Counted from the first letter of the stretch, positions 1-9,089 are shown. The stretch is DNA of 37,209 nucleotides from Clostridiales bacterium DTU074 (GCA_001513075.1 LFSE01000113.1:1-37209); one strand, 5' to 3'. Notes: generated by a model not told the origin, from the letters alone. Program-made: numbers and translations.

Positions 1-153
1 ACAGAGGAGATACTCTTTTCTTTTATTTGTTTGTTTTTTCCCAGAGTAATTTTACACTAACGGTGATAATGCTGACTTCCTCAGGAAGTTATTTCAGCAT
101 GTTAACAAAACAACCCTCATTCCACTCATACATATCATTTTGGTTATACTGAT
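1..153. other. Intergenic edge with stem-loop
   Basis: No coding sequence is visible here. Positions 69-100 can fold into a bipartite stem: ATGCTG (69-74) pairs with CAGCAT (95-100), and ACTTCC (75-80) pairs with GGAAGT (84-89), with a five-base bulge. It lies just downstream of the minus-strand DUF362 gene. It lacks a good U-tract on either strand, so a terminator role is only possible. Confidence 0.35.
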
Positions 154-1308
154 TTATTTAAACAGCCTGAAAAACCAATTCCTTCTTATCACCACGGCCT
201 TATGGGGGCACAGCTCCTGACAGCAGTAACATCGAATGCAGCCGTTCAGATCAATTTTAGGCTTACCCTCTGCCATGCTTATAATCTTTGGGGGACAGTA
301 TCTGGCACAGTCCCCGCAGCCCACACACTTATCGTACATGACCACCGGGTAAGGCCTCAAATATACCTTTAAAAACTCAGCAATTCGGTTATTGCTCTCC
401 AAAGCCCTGATCAGAAAGCCAACCTGACGGGAGTTAGGCAGTTTAAAATCGCGTATATACAATTGTTCAAATGAATCCCCTACAAGCTCCATATCATCCA
501 AACGGCTGCTGCAAAGACCCCGAGCTTCAGCGCTTTTTATCGTACATATCCTTTCAAGCGGAAGGCCCACCAACGAAGCGGATACCACATCCAAAGCATA
601 GGGATTTGGGCTTATAAGCAGCGCTCCAATATGCCTGACATCCCCAGCAGACGGCCCATTGCCCTCCATACCGACTATTCCGTCCATTACCGAAAGTACG
701 GGTTTTACATATTCGCATATATCAATAAGCAGATCTGAAAAATCGTTGAGATGTTTCATCCTAAGGTGATACTCGGCTTTGGTCATACCGGGAATAACAC
801 CGAATAAATTCTTTACGGCTCCGGTAAACAGGGTGAGTTCGTGGGTTTTCAATTTGGCCACCGATATTACGGCATCAACATCCTGCAGTATCTTTATTAC
901 GGTCATCCTCTTAGCCATCTTGCCGTCCGGGTTGCTTACCTCCATAACGCCGGTATCGTAATTTAACAGCGCACCGGTGCGCCTATGTACATCTTCCATG
1001 CCGCATACCCTGTATATGCCCTTCAAAACCCTGTCGGTATACAGCCCGCCCGGGCTATCGGCAATAATCGGTATGGCACCGGCCGATTGTATTGTCTTTA
1101 CAAGGGCTTCAACCACTGCCGGATGCACCGTAATGCCTTCCTCAGGCCGTCTGCGGGACAACAGATTACATTTAAGCAAAACCTTCATCCCCGGTTTTAT
1201 GTATCTGCCGATTCCTCCCAGCAGCTCCAAACACCTGTTTACCGCTCCATCCACAACATCGTTCTGATAGCTATCGCATTTGACCAGCGCTACCGGTCCA
1301 TATTGCAT
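154..1308 (-). CDS. DUF362 domain protein with C-terminal 2x[4Fe-4S] ferredoxin module
   Basis: The product is about 384 aa. The first ~300 residues match the DUF362 family (early phrase LLKCNLLSRRRPEEGITVHP), which has no settled enzymatic role. The C-terminus carries two bacterial ferredoxin motifs, with cysteines near residues 328/331/334/338 and 357/360/363/367, plus an extra Cys at about 362. No signal peptide is seen, so a cytoplasmic iron-sulfur electron-transfer or redox role is inferred. The start at 1308 is chosen because GGAGGTG sits seven bases upstream of it; the longer start at 1341 has no ribosome site and would overlap the rhomboid gene. It is the last gene of the manA operon, 16 bp after the rhomboid stop. 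DUF362 proteins with ferredoxin tails are common in anaerobes; the substrate is unknown. Confidence 0.85.
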   Translation of the reverse strand: MQYGPVALVKCDSYQNDVVDGAVNRCLELLGGIGRYIKPGMKVLLKCNLLSRRRPEEGITVHPAVVEALVKTIQSAGAIPIIADSPGGLYTDRVLKGIYRVCGMEDVHRRTGALLNYDTGVMEVSNPDGKMAKRMTVIKILQDVDAVISVAKLKTHELTLFTGAVKNLFGVIPGMTKAEYHLRMKHLNDFSDLLIDICEYVKPVLSVMDGIVGMEGNGPSAGDVRHIGALLISPNPYALDVVSASLVGLPLERICTIKSAEARGLCSSRLDDMELVGDSFEQLYIRDFKLPNSRQVGFLIRALESNNRIAEFLKVYLRPYPVVMYDKCVGCGDCARYCPPKIISMAEGKPKIDLNGCIRCYCCQELCPHKAVVIRRNWFFRLFK

Positions 1309-1324
1309 CCCCCACACCTCCAGT

Positions 1325-2161
1325 TTATTGTTGCAAACCATTCCGGTATTCCATCAACATATAATTGCTGCTCTCTATATACATCACCGGGGCATACTTG
1401 CGCTGACCGTACCATATACCCACAGCAAAACATGCTATCACCAGCAACCATGTTACAGCTTTTCTCATGGTTAACCTGCGCTCATCCTGGAGCCCTACCG
1501 CATTGGCAGCCAGGAAACCTCCGATTAACCCCCCTATATGACCCCAGTTGTCTATACCCGGCTGTATAAAGCCAAAGAGCAGATTCACGCCAATAACAAT
1601 ATAAAGCCCCGGACCAAAAATTCGCTTGTACAGGCCTCCTTTTCTTCGTAGAAGGTACAAAAGCGAACCCATTAAGCCAAAGATAGCCCCGGAAGCACCG
1701 GCTGCGGGATTTGGGCTGAATAAATAGCTTAATAAACTACCCATAAGGCCGGCAATCATATATATCAATACAAATCGAATCTTTCCAAACAGTTTTTCCA
1801 CTACCGAACCGTATATGTATAGGGCATATGAATTAAAAAAAAGATGCGTTATGCCGATATGCAAAAACATGGCGGTAAATAGGCGCCAATACTCTCCCCG
1901 TACAATTAAATGGTTAATCTTGGCCCCAAAATATAACAGCTGATAATATAAATCCAGGCCAAACACGGTGCCAACAAAACTCATAATCAGCCATATTCCG
2001 ATGTTAAGCGCCAATATCCCGTAGGTGATATAGGGCATATCCGGGTTCAGACGGAAATTTCTCTTTTTACGCCGATAATATGTTCCTCCGGCATCCCATT
2101 CCTCTATTACCTCGTATTCACCCTCTATTATCTCCGGCCTGCGGCCCCATTCATCTCTCAC
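1325..2161 (-). CDS. Rhomboid family intramembrane serine protease
   Basis: This 278-aa polytopic membrane protein has the rhomboid hallmarks: HIGITHLFFN at 101-110 (conserved His and Asn in the second membrane segment), catalytic GASG with Ser157, and the partner His208 in WGHIGG. About six hydrophobic segments follow a charged ~40-residue cytoplasmic N-terminus rich in Glu and Arg. Rhomboids cleave transmembrane segments of substrate proteins inside the bilayer; the substrate here is not known. The start is GTG with AGGAGG five bases upstream. It follows the aminotransferase gene by 30 bp and precedes the DUF362 gene in the same operon. The catalytic dyad is complete, so it should be an active protease. 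Confidence 0.92.
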   Translation of the reverse strand: MRDEWGRRPEIIEGEYEVIEEWDAGGTYYRRKKRNFRLNPDMPYITYGILALNIGIWLIMSFVGTVFGLDLYYQLLYFGAKINHLIVRGEYWRLFTAMFLHIGITHLFFNSYALYIYGSVVEKLFGKIRFVLIYMIAGLMGSLLSYLFSPNPAAGASGAIFGLMGSLLYLLRRKGGLYKRIFGPGLYIVIGVNLLFGFIQPGIDNWGHIGGLIGGFLAANAVGLQDERRLTMRKAVTWLLVIACFAVGIWYGQRKYAPVMYIESSNYMLMEYRNGLQQ

Positions 2162-2191
2162 GATATCCTCCTTGACCCATCAATTATGTTT

Positions 2192-3367
2192 TCATAGTTT
2201 TTTCAGGAAGTTGCCGATACGCCTTATAGCCTCATTAATATTTTCAATGGAATAGGCATAGGAACACCTGACAAAACCCTCACCGCTAGAACCAAATGCC
2301 GTCCCGGGAACAACCGCCACCTTCTGATCCATGAGAAGCTTTTCACAAAACTCCTCCGAAGTCATTCCGGTTTTTTTAATGGAGGGAAAAACGTAAAACG
2401 CCCCCATAGGTTCAAAGCAATCCAATCCTATCTCTCTGAATCCATTCACCATTACCTTTCGCCGCCTGTTGTATTGGCGCACCATGTACTCCACCGAAGC
2501 AAAGTCGTCTTCCAATCCGCTGTTAAGGGCCTCGAGGGCTGCTACCTGGGCCATTATGGAAGCACACAGGGTGGTATATTGATGAATCTTAACCATAGCG
2601 CCAATCAAATCCGAATGGCCGGCAGCATAACCCAAACGCCAGCCCGTCATGGCAAAGGCCTTTGAAAATCCGTTTATCAGGACGGTACGTTCTTTCATAT
2701 CAGGAATACTTGTTATACTCACATGCTTCTGCTCATAGGTAAGTTCGGCATATATCTCGTCAGAAATAATGATTATATCGGTGTCCCGTAACACCTCCGC
2801 TATTGCCTCCAAATCCTCTCTGGTCATAATTCCACCAGTGGGATTATTGGGATAAGGCAGGATCAACGCCTTGGTCTTTGGAGTAATGCTTTTCTTTAAT
2901 TGCTCGGGCATGATACGGAAGCCATCCTCAACCCTGCATTCAATTGCCACAGCCTTGCCACCGCAGAATCGTACACATGGCATGTAGGCAACATATGAAG
3001 GATCGGGTATTAAAACTTCATCCTCCGGATCCAGAATGGCTCTTAAAGCCAAATCTATGGCTTCGCTGGCTCCTACCGTAACAATGATTTCATTTTCCGG
3101 CTTATAGTCAACCCCAAACCGCCGGCTTAAATAAGTGCTTATCGCCTTTCTGAGCTCAAGCATTCCCCAATTGGACGTATAGTAAGTCATTCCTTTCTCC
3201 AGAGAGTATATGCACGCCTCACGCACATTCCAGGGGGTAACAAAATCCGGCTCCCCCACCCCCAACGATATAACGCCTTCCATTTCACTGGCTATGTCAA
3301 AAAACTTTCTGATTCCGGAAGGTGGTACATCCTTAACCCTGGCTGCTATTTTATTTTTCAAGTTCAT
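2192..3367 (-). CDS. Class I/II pyridoxal-phosphate aminotransferase
   Basis: The product is 391 aa, the usual length of fold-type I aspartate/aromatic aminotransferases (PatA-like subgroup). Visible cofactor residues are NNPTGG near 174-179, SDEIY at 202-206 (Asp203 and Tyr206 contact PLP), the Schiff-base Lys236 in FSKAFAMTGWRLGY, and the C-terminal RCSYAYS stretch with the substrate-carboxylate arginine. It transfers amino groups between an amino acid and a 2-oxo acid in the cytoplasm; substrate choice cannot be read from sequence. Its ATG overlaps the stop of the Lrp-family gene by four bases (ATGA), so the two are translationally coupled and the regulator probably responds to related amino acids. 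Lrp plus aminotransferase pairs are common in Firmicutes. Confidence 0.93.
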   Translation of the reverse strand: MNLKNKIAARVKDVPPSGIRKFFDIASEMEGVISLGVGEPDFVTPWNVREACIYSLEKGMTYYTSNWGMLELRKAISTYLSRRFGVDYKPENEIIVTVGASEAIDLALRAILDPEDEVLIPDPSYVAYMPCVRFCGGKAVAIECRVEDGFRIMPEQLKKSITPKTKALILPYPNNPTGGIMTREDLEAIAEVLRDTDIIIISDEIYAELTYEQKHVSITSIPDMKERTVLINGFSKAFAMTGWRLGYAAGHSDLIGAMVKIHQYTTLCASIMAQVAALEALNSGLEDDFASVEYMVRQYNRRRKVMVNGFREIGLDCFEPMGAFYVFPSIKKTGMTSEEFCEKLLMDQKVAVVPGTAFGSSGEGFVRCSYAYSIENINEAIRRIGNFLKKL

Positions 3368-3846
3368 GGCACTATCACCTGCCTGTAATCCTTCTCATCA
3401 CCTTCCAGTATAACTCCGTCTGTTTTATATTTCTTCAGGACGAAATGGGTTGTCGTGCTGACCACTGAATCCAACACCGCCAGCTTTTCAGCTACGAAAA
3501 AAGCCACCTCCTTCATCGAACGTCCCTCTACCATTACAGCCAGATCAAAATCTCCCGACATAAGATACACCGACTTAACCTCAGGGAATTTATAGATCCT
3601 CTCTGCAATCGCGTCAAAACCCAAATCTCTCTGTGGTGTTACCTTTACCTCAATAAATGCCGTGACATATTCCCTTTGGACCTTGTCCCAGTTGACTATT
3701 GTATTGTATTTGACGATAGCCTTCTTTTCCTCCAGTTCCTTTATCTTCTGCCTTACATCATCCACATCGGCATCCAGCATCACGGCAATTTCCTCTGGCG
3801 TTCTTCTGCTGTCCTCACTTAATATCTCAAGAATGGCATCGTTCAT
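3364..3846 (-). CDS. Lrp/AsnC family transcriptional regulator
   Basis: The product is about 160 aa. An N-terminal winged helix-turn-helix (roughly residues 1-60, RRTPEEIAVMLDADVDDVRQ) is followed by an AsnC/RAM ligand-binding domain (about 65-145) with the characteristic VYLMSGDFDLAVMVEG stretch. Lrp/AsnC proteins form dimers to octamers and sense amino acids. The ATG at 3846 is preferred because AAAGGAG lies nine bases upstream; the ATG at 3855 abuts that Shine-Dalgarno directly. It is coupled by a four-base overlap to the aminotransferase gene and follows the rRNA methyltransferase gene by about 30 bp. No separate promoter was found, so it is probably read from the manA promoter. Confidence 0.92.
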   Translation of the reverse strand: MNDAILEILSEDSRRTPEEIAVMLDADVDDVRQKIKELEEKKAIVKYNTIVNWDKVQREYVTAFIEVKVTPQRDLGFDAIAERIYKFPEVKSVYLMSGDFDLAVMVEGRSMKEVAFFVAEKLAVLDSVVSTTTHFVLKKYKTDGVILEGDEKDYRQVIVP

Positions 3847-3875
3847 CTGGTTCATCTCCTTTCATTTAAAAAATA

Positions 3876-5276
3876 CTAATAGGGCTTATCGCCGTCAGCA
3901 TAATCGGGCAGTATGCGACGCAAACCTTTGGGATAATGGTTCTTCATTAACCCATCCGAAAGTCTGGCCCAGCCCAGAGAATATCCATCAACAGTAACCA
4001 GTACCCAGCCCTTACCCTTAAAGCCATTGAGAGTTTGGCCATTGATATACCGTCGTACCTCCGGCGAATTGGCGGGCAGATCGACGCTTTGAAATACCTG
4101 CTGCTTTTTCAGAGCCAGAGCCAGGGCATGGCTGGGAATAAATCTTCCCTTTCTTATTTCTCCCAGGTTGAAACCCGGCCGGAAAACCCTGAGGTCTCCC
4201 AAATCCGGAAGGGATTCGGATATCCAGTACAGTTGGTTCCTATGAAGATATAATGGCCCTTCCACTTCCTGACAAATGTTTTCTTTTACAAAACTTTCGT
4301 ACTCGGGACATCCCTTTCTAAGTCCCCAACGCTTATAAAACAAGGGCAGGGACCTGATCTTGCCGTTCGGCTTTCTTTCAAACACAGCTATAAAATGTCC
4401 CTCCCCCTTTATTCTATGGGGCCATATGCGAAAGGTCTTTGCAAGTTCAGGATTGCGCTCTGTCCATTCCGGCAGCCCCCTGTCAAACCAATCAAAACCG
4501 CCTGTCTCAACCAGATAAAAGTCCTGGTGCTGTTTTAAGAACCAGTCCACTACTTCCTCATTTTCCTCTGGGGAAATGGTACATGTTGAGTACACCATTT
4601 TGCCACCAGGCGCCAGCATCCGGGCCGCTTCCTTCAGAATGTCCTTCTGCCTCCGGCTGCATCTGTCCGGAAGGGTAGCCGACCACATGGAACGCACCTC
4701 CGGGTTTTTTCTGAACATTCCCTCCCCGGAACAGGGGGCATCCACCAGAATGCGGTCAAAATAGCTGTCAAAAACCATAGCAAGCCTATCGGGGGTTTCC
4801 CGGGTAATGACAACATTCTTTACCCCCATTCTTTCCAGGTTCTCTCCCAATACCCGAACTCTTGCGGCGTCAATTTCATTGGCAATGAGAAAACCCTTGT
4901 TTTTCAGGTCGGCTGCCAGTTGAAAAGCCTTACCGCCGGGAGCGGCACATAGATCCAGCACCTTATGACCCGGTTTAACCTGAAGAAGCCTGGCCGGCGC
5001 CATGGCGCTGGGCTCCTGTATATAATACAGACCGGCATCATAGTACGGATGCTTTCCCGGCCGGTCCTCATATCCGTAGTAAAAACCGCCTTCCGCCCAC
5101 GGCACGGGGGTCAGGGAAAAGGGAACCATTGTAAAAAAATCCTTTACATCAATTTTTAAAGTATTAACCATCAGGCCCTGGTTTGGCGGTTCCCTATAAA
5201 TTTCAATAAAGTCGGAATACTGTTCCTTCAATAAACCCTTCATCTTATCCAAAAAGGCTTGGGGCAAATCCCTCAA
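3876..5276 (-). CDS. RsmF-like rRNA m5C methyltransferase (NOL1/NOP2/Sun family)
   Basis: The 466-aa protein has an SAM-dependent Rossmann methyltransferase core with LDLCAAPGGKAFQLA (SAM binding), VDAPCSGEGMFRKNPE and YSTCTISPEENEEV, the two catalytic-cysteine motifs of RNA m5C methyltransferases. An N-terminal RsmF-type domain precedes the core. About 150 C-terminal residues resemble the RsmF/PUA-like RNA-binding tail (RYINGQTLNGFKGKGWVLVTVDG). It should methylate a cytidine of 16S rRNA; which one is not determinable here. The start is TTG with GGAGG seven bases upstream, overlapping the manA stop codon by four bases, so the two genes are translationally coupled. It is the second gene of the manA operon. 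Confidence 0.92.
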   Translation of the reverse strand: MRDLPQAFLDKMKGLLKEQYSDFIEIYREPPNQGLMVNTLKIDVKDFFTMVPFSLTPVPWAEGGFYYGYEDRPGKHPYYDAGLYYIQEPSAMAPARLLQVKPGHKVLDLCAAPGGKAFQLAADLKNKGFLIANEIDAARVRVLGENLERMGVKNVVITRETPDRLAMVFDSYFDRILVDAPCSGEGMFRKNPEVRSMWSATLPDRCSRRQKDILKEAARMLAPGGKMVYSTCTISPEENEEVVDWFLKQHQDFYLVETGGFDWFDRGLPEWTERNPELAKTFRIWPHRIKGEGHFIAVFERKPNGKIRSLPLFYKRWGLRKGCPEYESFVKENICQEVEGPLYLHRNQLYWISESLPDLGDLRVFRPGFNLGEIRKGRFIPSHALALALKKQQVFQSVDLPANSPEVRRYINGQTLNGFKGKGWVLVTVDGYSLGWARLSDGLMKNHYPKGLRRILPDYADGDKPY

Positions 5277-6349
5277 TTTTCTGCCTCCTGCTCAAACAAA
5301 CCTCCAATTACCCTCAGCTGTTCCAAAGTATATCCTTTTGCCATAAGGGGGGCTATCACATCTTTCTCCCTATCCGGAACATAGGCCTTTATAACTGTGC
5401 AGTTCCCCTTTATGTTGTATTCTCCAAGGCATGCCGGTATAAGCAAGGAATCCCCGGGCTTTAATGCCTGCCTTCCTTCCCCGTATTCAATCTCCCCATA
5501 CCCATTCACAATAGTCAGAGTAAAAAACTTGGAGCCATCGGCAATTCCCTTAATCATACCGTGGCATTCAATCTTTTCCATGGCAAAATGGCGGCACGCC
5601 ACATAATATGTACGACTGCCCCCTTCTTCTTCAACGGACAGTCCGGCCAATTTCCCCAGGGAATTTCTTCCGGCAAAATCTATGACATCAAGAGCTTTAT
5701 CGATATGAAGCTCCCTCGGTTTGCCATCATCCCCCAGGCGATTCCAGTCATACACCCGGTACGTCATGTCGGAATTCTGCTGTATCTCGCATATCATAAT
5801 ACCGGAGCCTATCGCATGCACCGTCCCTGCGGGAATATACAGCACATCTCCCGGTTCAACTTCAATACTGTTAAGACACTTTTCCAGCTGCCCCTGCTTT
5901 AGTGCCTTTTCAAAATCATCCCTGCTTGTACCGGGCAACACCCCGTAGATCAGCCTGGATCCGGGCTTTGCATGTATGATATACCACATCTCGGTTTTGC
6001 CCATCTGGCCATCCTCATGCAATGCAGCATAGGCATCCGATGGATGTACCTGTACCGACAGATCCTGGGCGGCATCCAGTATTTTTATCAGCAGCGGGAA
6101 TCTGGTCCCGTACCTTCTATATACATCATTACCCAATATTGCGCTTGTATAGGTTTCAATCAGCTGCTGCAGAGTCTGTCCTTTCAGACTGCCGTTGGCC
6201 ACAACACTGTTTCCGTTTTCATGGCATGCTATATCCCAGCTTTCGCCAATCCTGTCGGAAGGCAAATGCCGGCCAAACTTATCTTCCATGGTCCTCCCGC
6301 CCCATATCTTTTCCTTCAATATGGGTTCAAACAACAATGGATACAACAT
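5273..6349 (-). CDS. manA: Mannose-6-phosphate isomerase, class I
   Basis: The 358-aa protein is the short Firmicutes-type phosphomannose isomerase that interconverts mannose-6-phosphate and fructose-6-phosphate. It opens with the family signature LLFEPILKEKIWGG. Zinc ligands are visible: SVQVHPSD (Gln100, His102), KTEMWY (Glu120) and GTVHAIGSG further on, in a cupin fold. The ATG at 6349 is chosen because GGAGG lies eight bases upstream; the start at 6367 has no ribosome site. It heads a six-gene operon with a TTGAAA-17-TATATT promoter at 6436-6464. Its companions are informational and amino-acid genes, so the grouping looks opportunistic rather than a mannose pathway. Confidence 0.94.
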   Translation of the reverse strand: MLYPLLFEPILKEKIWGGRTMEDKFGRHLPSDRIGESWDIACHENGNSVVANGSLKGQTLQQLIETYTSAILGNDVYRRYGTRFPLLIKILDAAQDLSVQVHPSDAYAALHEDGQMGKTEMWYIIHAKPGSRLIYGVLPGTSRDDFEKALKQGQLEKCLNSIEVEPGDVLYIPAGTVHAIGSGIMICEIQQNSDMTYRVYDWNRLGDDGKPRELHIDKALDVIDFAGRNSLGKLAGLSVEEEGGSRTYYVACRHFAMEKIECHGMIKGIADGSKFFTLTIVNGYGEIEYGEGRQALKPGDSLLIPACLGEYNIKGNCTVIKAYVPDREKDVIAPLMAKGYTLEQLRVIGGLFEQEAEN

Positions 6350-6435
6350 ACTTATCTCCTCCGTCATATGCTGTTTATGCTGCAGTATCAGTATCGTCTG
6401 TCGAATCTGGCAAAAAGTTATCGCTCATACTACTC

Positions 6436-6464
6436 AATATACTATTTTTTGTTGCCGGTTTCAA
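6436..6464 (-). promoter_or_regulatory. Sigma-A type promoter of the manA operon
   Basis: Minus strand: -35 TTGAAA (6459-6464), 17-bp spacer, -10 TATATT (6436-6441). It lies about 87 bp upstream of the manA ATG and just downstream of the VanW-gene terminator, which suits a new transcription unit. Confidence 0.65.
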
Positions 6465-6489
6465 GAAAAAAGATACAAGCTGACCTTAC

Positions 6490-6514
6490 AAAAACTCCCG
6501 GCTTTTGCCGGGAG
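6490..6514 (-). terminator. Intrinsic terminator of the VanW-family gene
   Basis: A perfect 8-bp GC-rich stem, CTCCCGGC (6495-6502) and GCCGGGAG (6507-6514), with a TTTT loop (plus-strand reading). On the minus strand the stem is followed at once by TTTTT. It sits about 60 bp after the VanW gene stop. Confidence 0.9.
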
Positions 6515-6573
6515 TACATTCATCTCCTTAACTATCTTCATGCTGTTTATTCTGATTCTTATTAGGCTTCATC

Positions 6574-8142
6574 TTAGGCTTCATCGGTGGATTCGGTATC
6601 GGATTGCTCCTCCCCACTGTTGTTACTACCATTGTTGTTACTACCATTGCTATTTCCCTGATTATTTGACGGTTGTTCATTGGGCTTGGTATCGCCGGTC
6701 TTGCCGTTATTATTTGACGGCTGTTCTTCTTCGGGAGGTTTGGGAGGCCCCACTCTCTTCAGTCCCACAATTCTGGGGTAATTGCTGTAAGCCTCCTTAA
6801 CCCTTTTAATTTCTTTCCCGTCTTTATAGTATACCCGATATGTCTGCACCTTGATGCCCGGCCTTGACGGATACTCAATCACTTCTTCACCGGGTGCAAG
6901 GGTATTATCCTGTACCACCTTTTCTGCGGGCTTGGAGGTTTGTTCCAGAATTACCGAAATAACATCTATCTTATCATATTCAGTTGGAGCTTTCCCATAT
7001 ACTTCCACATAAAGTCTGCCGTTTTTGATATACCGATCAAAAAACACAGGTGTATCCTTATTATTCCTTATTTTGATATCAAGCACGGGATAGCTTACCG
7101 TTGCATCCTGCCCTACCTTTGCATATACCGACGGCCAGGAATGATGGTATCTTTCAATTATCTCAAGATCCGCCCGAATGGCAGCCCCGTATAATGTAGT
7201 AGACGTCTGACAATTTCCTCCCCCCGGCTCATCCACCAGCTTCTTACCTTCTTTTATTACCGGTGCATCCTTATAGCCCTGGGCCTTATCCCTTGGGCCA
7301 GTTGCTTCATTTAATGAAAAAATTTCGCCAGGATCCAGTCGCAAACCGTCATAACTCTTCGAAGAGAGGATTATATTATGAGTCCTTGCAGCCGAACTGG
7401 TTAAGGGAGTAGAATAAACTGCAATCTTGCTGGTCCACGTCTTGACTTCTTCCAGCGTATATTTGGGTTGAATGAGCTGTACCGGTATTTCGTAGGGACT
7501 AAAATCTCGGGCATCCACTTTTTCCTTCAAATCAGCTAAGGCCTCGTCAACCAGCATCCCTTTCCCGATAACCTCTTCGGTAAATGAAAATTTCTCTTCT
7601 TCATCTGGATGAAACTCGATCTGAGCATCCACAGGCTCCAGATTTATCTGCCGGGCAATGGCCTCAAGCTCGTCCTGTAAGAGGGAAACATCATAGGTTA
7701 GAACCGTAGTAAAATAATAACCCGTTTTACTAGCTTCATATATCTGCCTTAGCCGTTCAATAATGTTGCCCTGCCTTCCCACCTGATAAGCCTGATTAAC
7801 GACCTCTTCTATGTTAATCTTGGCACCGATGGCCTCATATCCATATTCCCATACCAGATCCTCATGACGCAAAACAATATTGATGGCTTCCAGTTCGGGC
7901 TGTCTCAACGCTTTTATGGCATTTAACCCTTCATCATATGTCATGCCTTCAAGATCAATATTGTCGACGGTAACCCCGGCATAGAACGTTTCTAAATTCA
8001 GGATATGGTATCCGTAAATAAAAGCGCCTAAAGCAGCTAATATCAGAAAGGTAAAAAATACAACCAGGAAGGCTGTGCCAACCTTACCCGCTCTTCTCTT
8101 TTTAGAAACAGCTGCCCTTTTTGATTGAGTTCGTGATTGCAT
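6574..8142 (-). CDS. VanW family protein with PG-binding and G5 domains
   Basis: The product is about 522 aa. A basic N-terminus and one membrane segment (VGTAFLVVFFTFLILAALGA) suggest a membrane-anchored surface protein. Then come YoaR-like putative peptidoglycan-binding repeats (about 50-210), the VanW core with LDPGEIFSLNEATGPR and the hallmark GGGNCQTSTTLYGAAI, a G5-like domain (about 400-470, ending in the RIVGLKRVG stretch), and a low-complexity Asn/Ser/Gly/Glu tail. VanW proteins are found beside some vancomycin-resistance clusters but are generally cell-wall proteins of unknown chemistry; nothing here indicates glycopeptide resistance. The ATG at 8142 has GGAGG seven bases upstream; the ORF start at 8163 does not. 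It is flanked by stem-loops on both sides and is probably monocistronic. Confidence 0.9.
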   Translation of the reverse strand: MQSRTQSKRAAVSKKRRAGKVGTAFLVVFFTFLILAALGAFIYGYHILNLETFYAGVTVDNIDLEGMTYDEGLNAIKALRQPELEAINIVLRHEDLVWEYGYEAIGAKINIEEVVNQAYQVGRQGNIIERLRQIYEASKTGYYFTTVLTYDVSLLQDELEAIARQINLEPVDAQIEFHPDEEEKFSFTEEVIGKGMLVDEALADLKEKVDARDFSPYEIPVQLIQPKYTLEEVKTWTSKIAVYSTPLTSSAARTHNIILSSKSYDGLRLDPGEIFSLNEATGPRDKAQGYKDAPVIKEGKKLVDEPGGGNCQTSTTLYGAAIRADLEIIERYHHSWPSVYAKVGQDATVSYPVLDIKIRNNKDTPVFFDRYIKNGRLYVEVYGKAPTEYDKIDVISVILEQTSKPAEKVVQDNTLAPGEEVIEYPSRPGIKVQTYRVYYKDGKEIKRVKEAYSNYPRIVGLKRVGPPKPPEEEQPSNNNGKTGDTKPNEQPSNNQGNSNGSNNNGSNNSGEEQSDTESTDEA

Positions 8143-8274
8143 AGGTAATCCTCCAGCTATCAAATCAAAATATTACATAATTGGCAGTAATACCACTTTA
8201 TTTATAGTAGAGCAGTTGAACAAAAAAGTAAATATATCAATCAATAAAATAATAAAAGCTTAATATCCTGAAGC

Positions 8275-8323
8275 AAAAACGTAAATAATAGTAACAATTT
8301 ATTAAATATTGTATTACGTTTTT
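8275..8323 (-). terminator. AT-rich stem-loop after the PRC-barrel gene
   Basis: Inverted arms AAAAACGTAA (8275-8284) and TTACGTTTTT (8314-8323) flank an AT-rich loop that can pair further internally. On the minus strand it ends in TTTTTG about 45 bp after the PRC-barrel stop. The stem has little GC, so terminator strength is uncertain. Confidence 0.45.
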
Positions 8324-8366
8324 CCATAATTATGTATTTATATCAAATTATCTTTAGCCACTCCAA

Positions 8367-9089
8367 TCAGTTCGGCTCTACGTTCATGGTAAGCTCAACC
8401 AGCTTGCCCCCGGCCTTTACCCTGTCAATCACTTCATCGGTAACAATCTCCCCTTTATCGGCAAGCAGCTGTCCCGACTCACTTAGAATCCGCTTTTTCA
8501 CCCTTTTCCCCAGCAAAAAGCGCCTCTGCTTTAGCTCAAACATTCTTGAAGGCCCTGGTTCATCGTCATGCTCCTCGTAAATGCCTTGTTCATCCGGCTT
8601 ATCATCTGTCGTGAAATTTTCCCGGAGGGCATCCCCAGATATGATGATAACACCCTTCCCATAGGTTAAAATATCGGAAGCATTTATGGTGATAGAATGC
8701 TCCTTACCGCTTAATTCGCACATCGAGATGCTTCCGTCCTGTTCACAAACAGAACATTCCTTTACCTCGCCGATGTATTCTCCCTTTTGTGTATAAACTT
8801 TGGAGCCAATAATCTTTACATCACGCTTTATTAAATCCAATGCATCCTGGGCTTGGATGAAGGGGACGATATTTTCCTGGCTTTCTACTGTAATCACATC
8901 GGTACCGATCCCCATAACCTTTTCAAAAGGCAATAATTTCGCACCCAAATACCACTGTCCGTCATCTACTATCAAATACTTTATCCTTCCGTTGGCCGGA
9001 TCAAACAGCACGTCCTTTATATGACCGTACTCCAGACCTTCCTTGACACAGATCAGCGATAATCCGATAATCTCTCGTATACTTTTCAT
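8367..9089 (-). CDS. PRC-barrel domain protein (YrrD-like)
   Basis: The product is about 240 aa with two PRC-barrel-like halves. The first covers about residues 1-80 (IIGLSLICVKEGLEYGHIKDVLFD). The second begins near residue 90 (IIGSKVYTQKGEYIGEVKE). A basic/acidic C-terminal extension follows. PRC barrels are small beta-barrels of the RimM and photosynthetic reaction-centre H-subunit type that mediate protein or RNA contacts; the B. subtilis YrrD type has no defined function. No membrane segment is visible. The start at 9089 is chosen because AGGGGGG lies five bases upstream; the longer ORF start would overlap rex. It follows rex by 40 bp and is probably cotranscribed with it. Confidence 0.8.
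   Translation of the reverse strand: MKSIREIIGLSLICVKEGLEYGHIKDVLFDPANGRIKYLIVDDGQWYLGAKLLPFEKVMGIGTDVITVESQENIVPFIQAQDALDLIKRDVKIIGSKVYTQKGEYIGEVKECSVCEQDGSISMCELSGKEHSITINASDILTYGKGVIIISGDALRENFTTDDKPDEQGIYEEHDDEPGPSRMFELKQRRFLLGKRVKKRILSESGQLLADKGEIVTDEVIDRVKAGGKLVELTMNVEPN

Noticed and set aside
985-1569. Plus-strand 194-codon frame over the DUF362/rhomboid junction
   Set aside because: It is antisense to both genes, with no Shine-Dalgarno and no recognisable domain.
6195-6800. Plus-strand open frame of about 200 codons across the manA 5' end and VanW 3' end
   Set aside because: It is antisense to two real genes and crosses a terminator; composition (Tyr/Cys/His clusters) is unlike a protein.
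6574-8142. VanW as a vancomycin-resistance gene
   Set aside because: No vanHAX or vanRS neighbours. The PG-binding/VanW/G5 layout is common in susceptible Firmicutes as a cell-wall protein.
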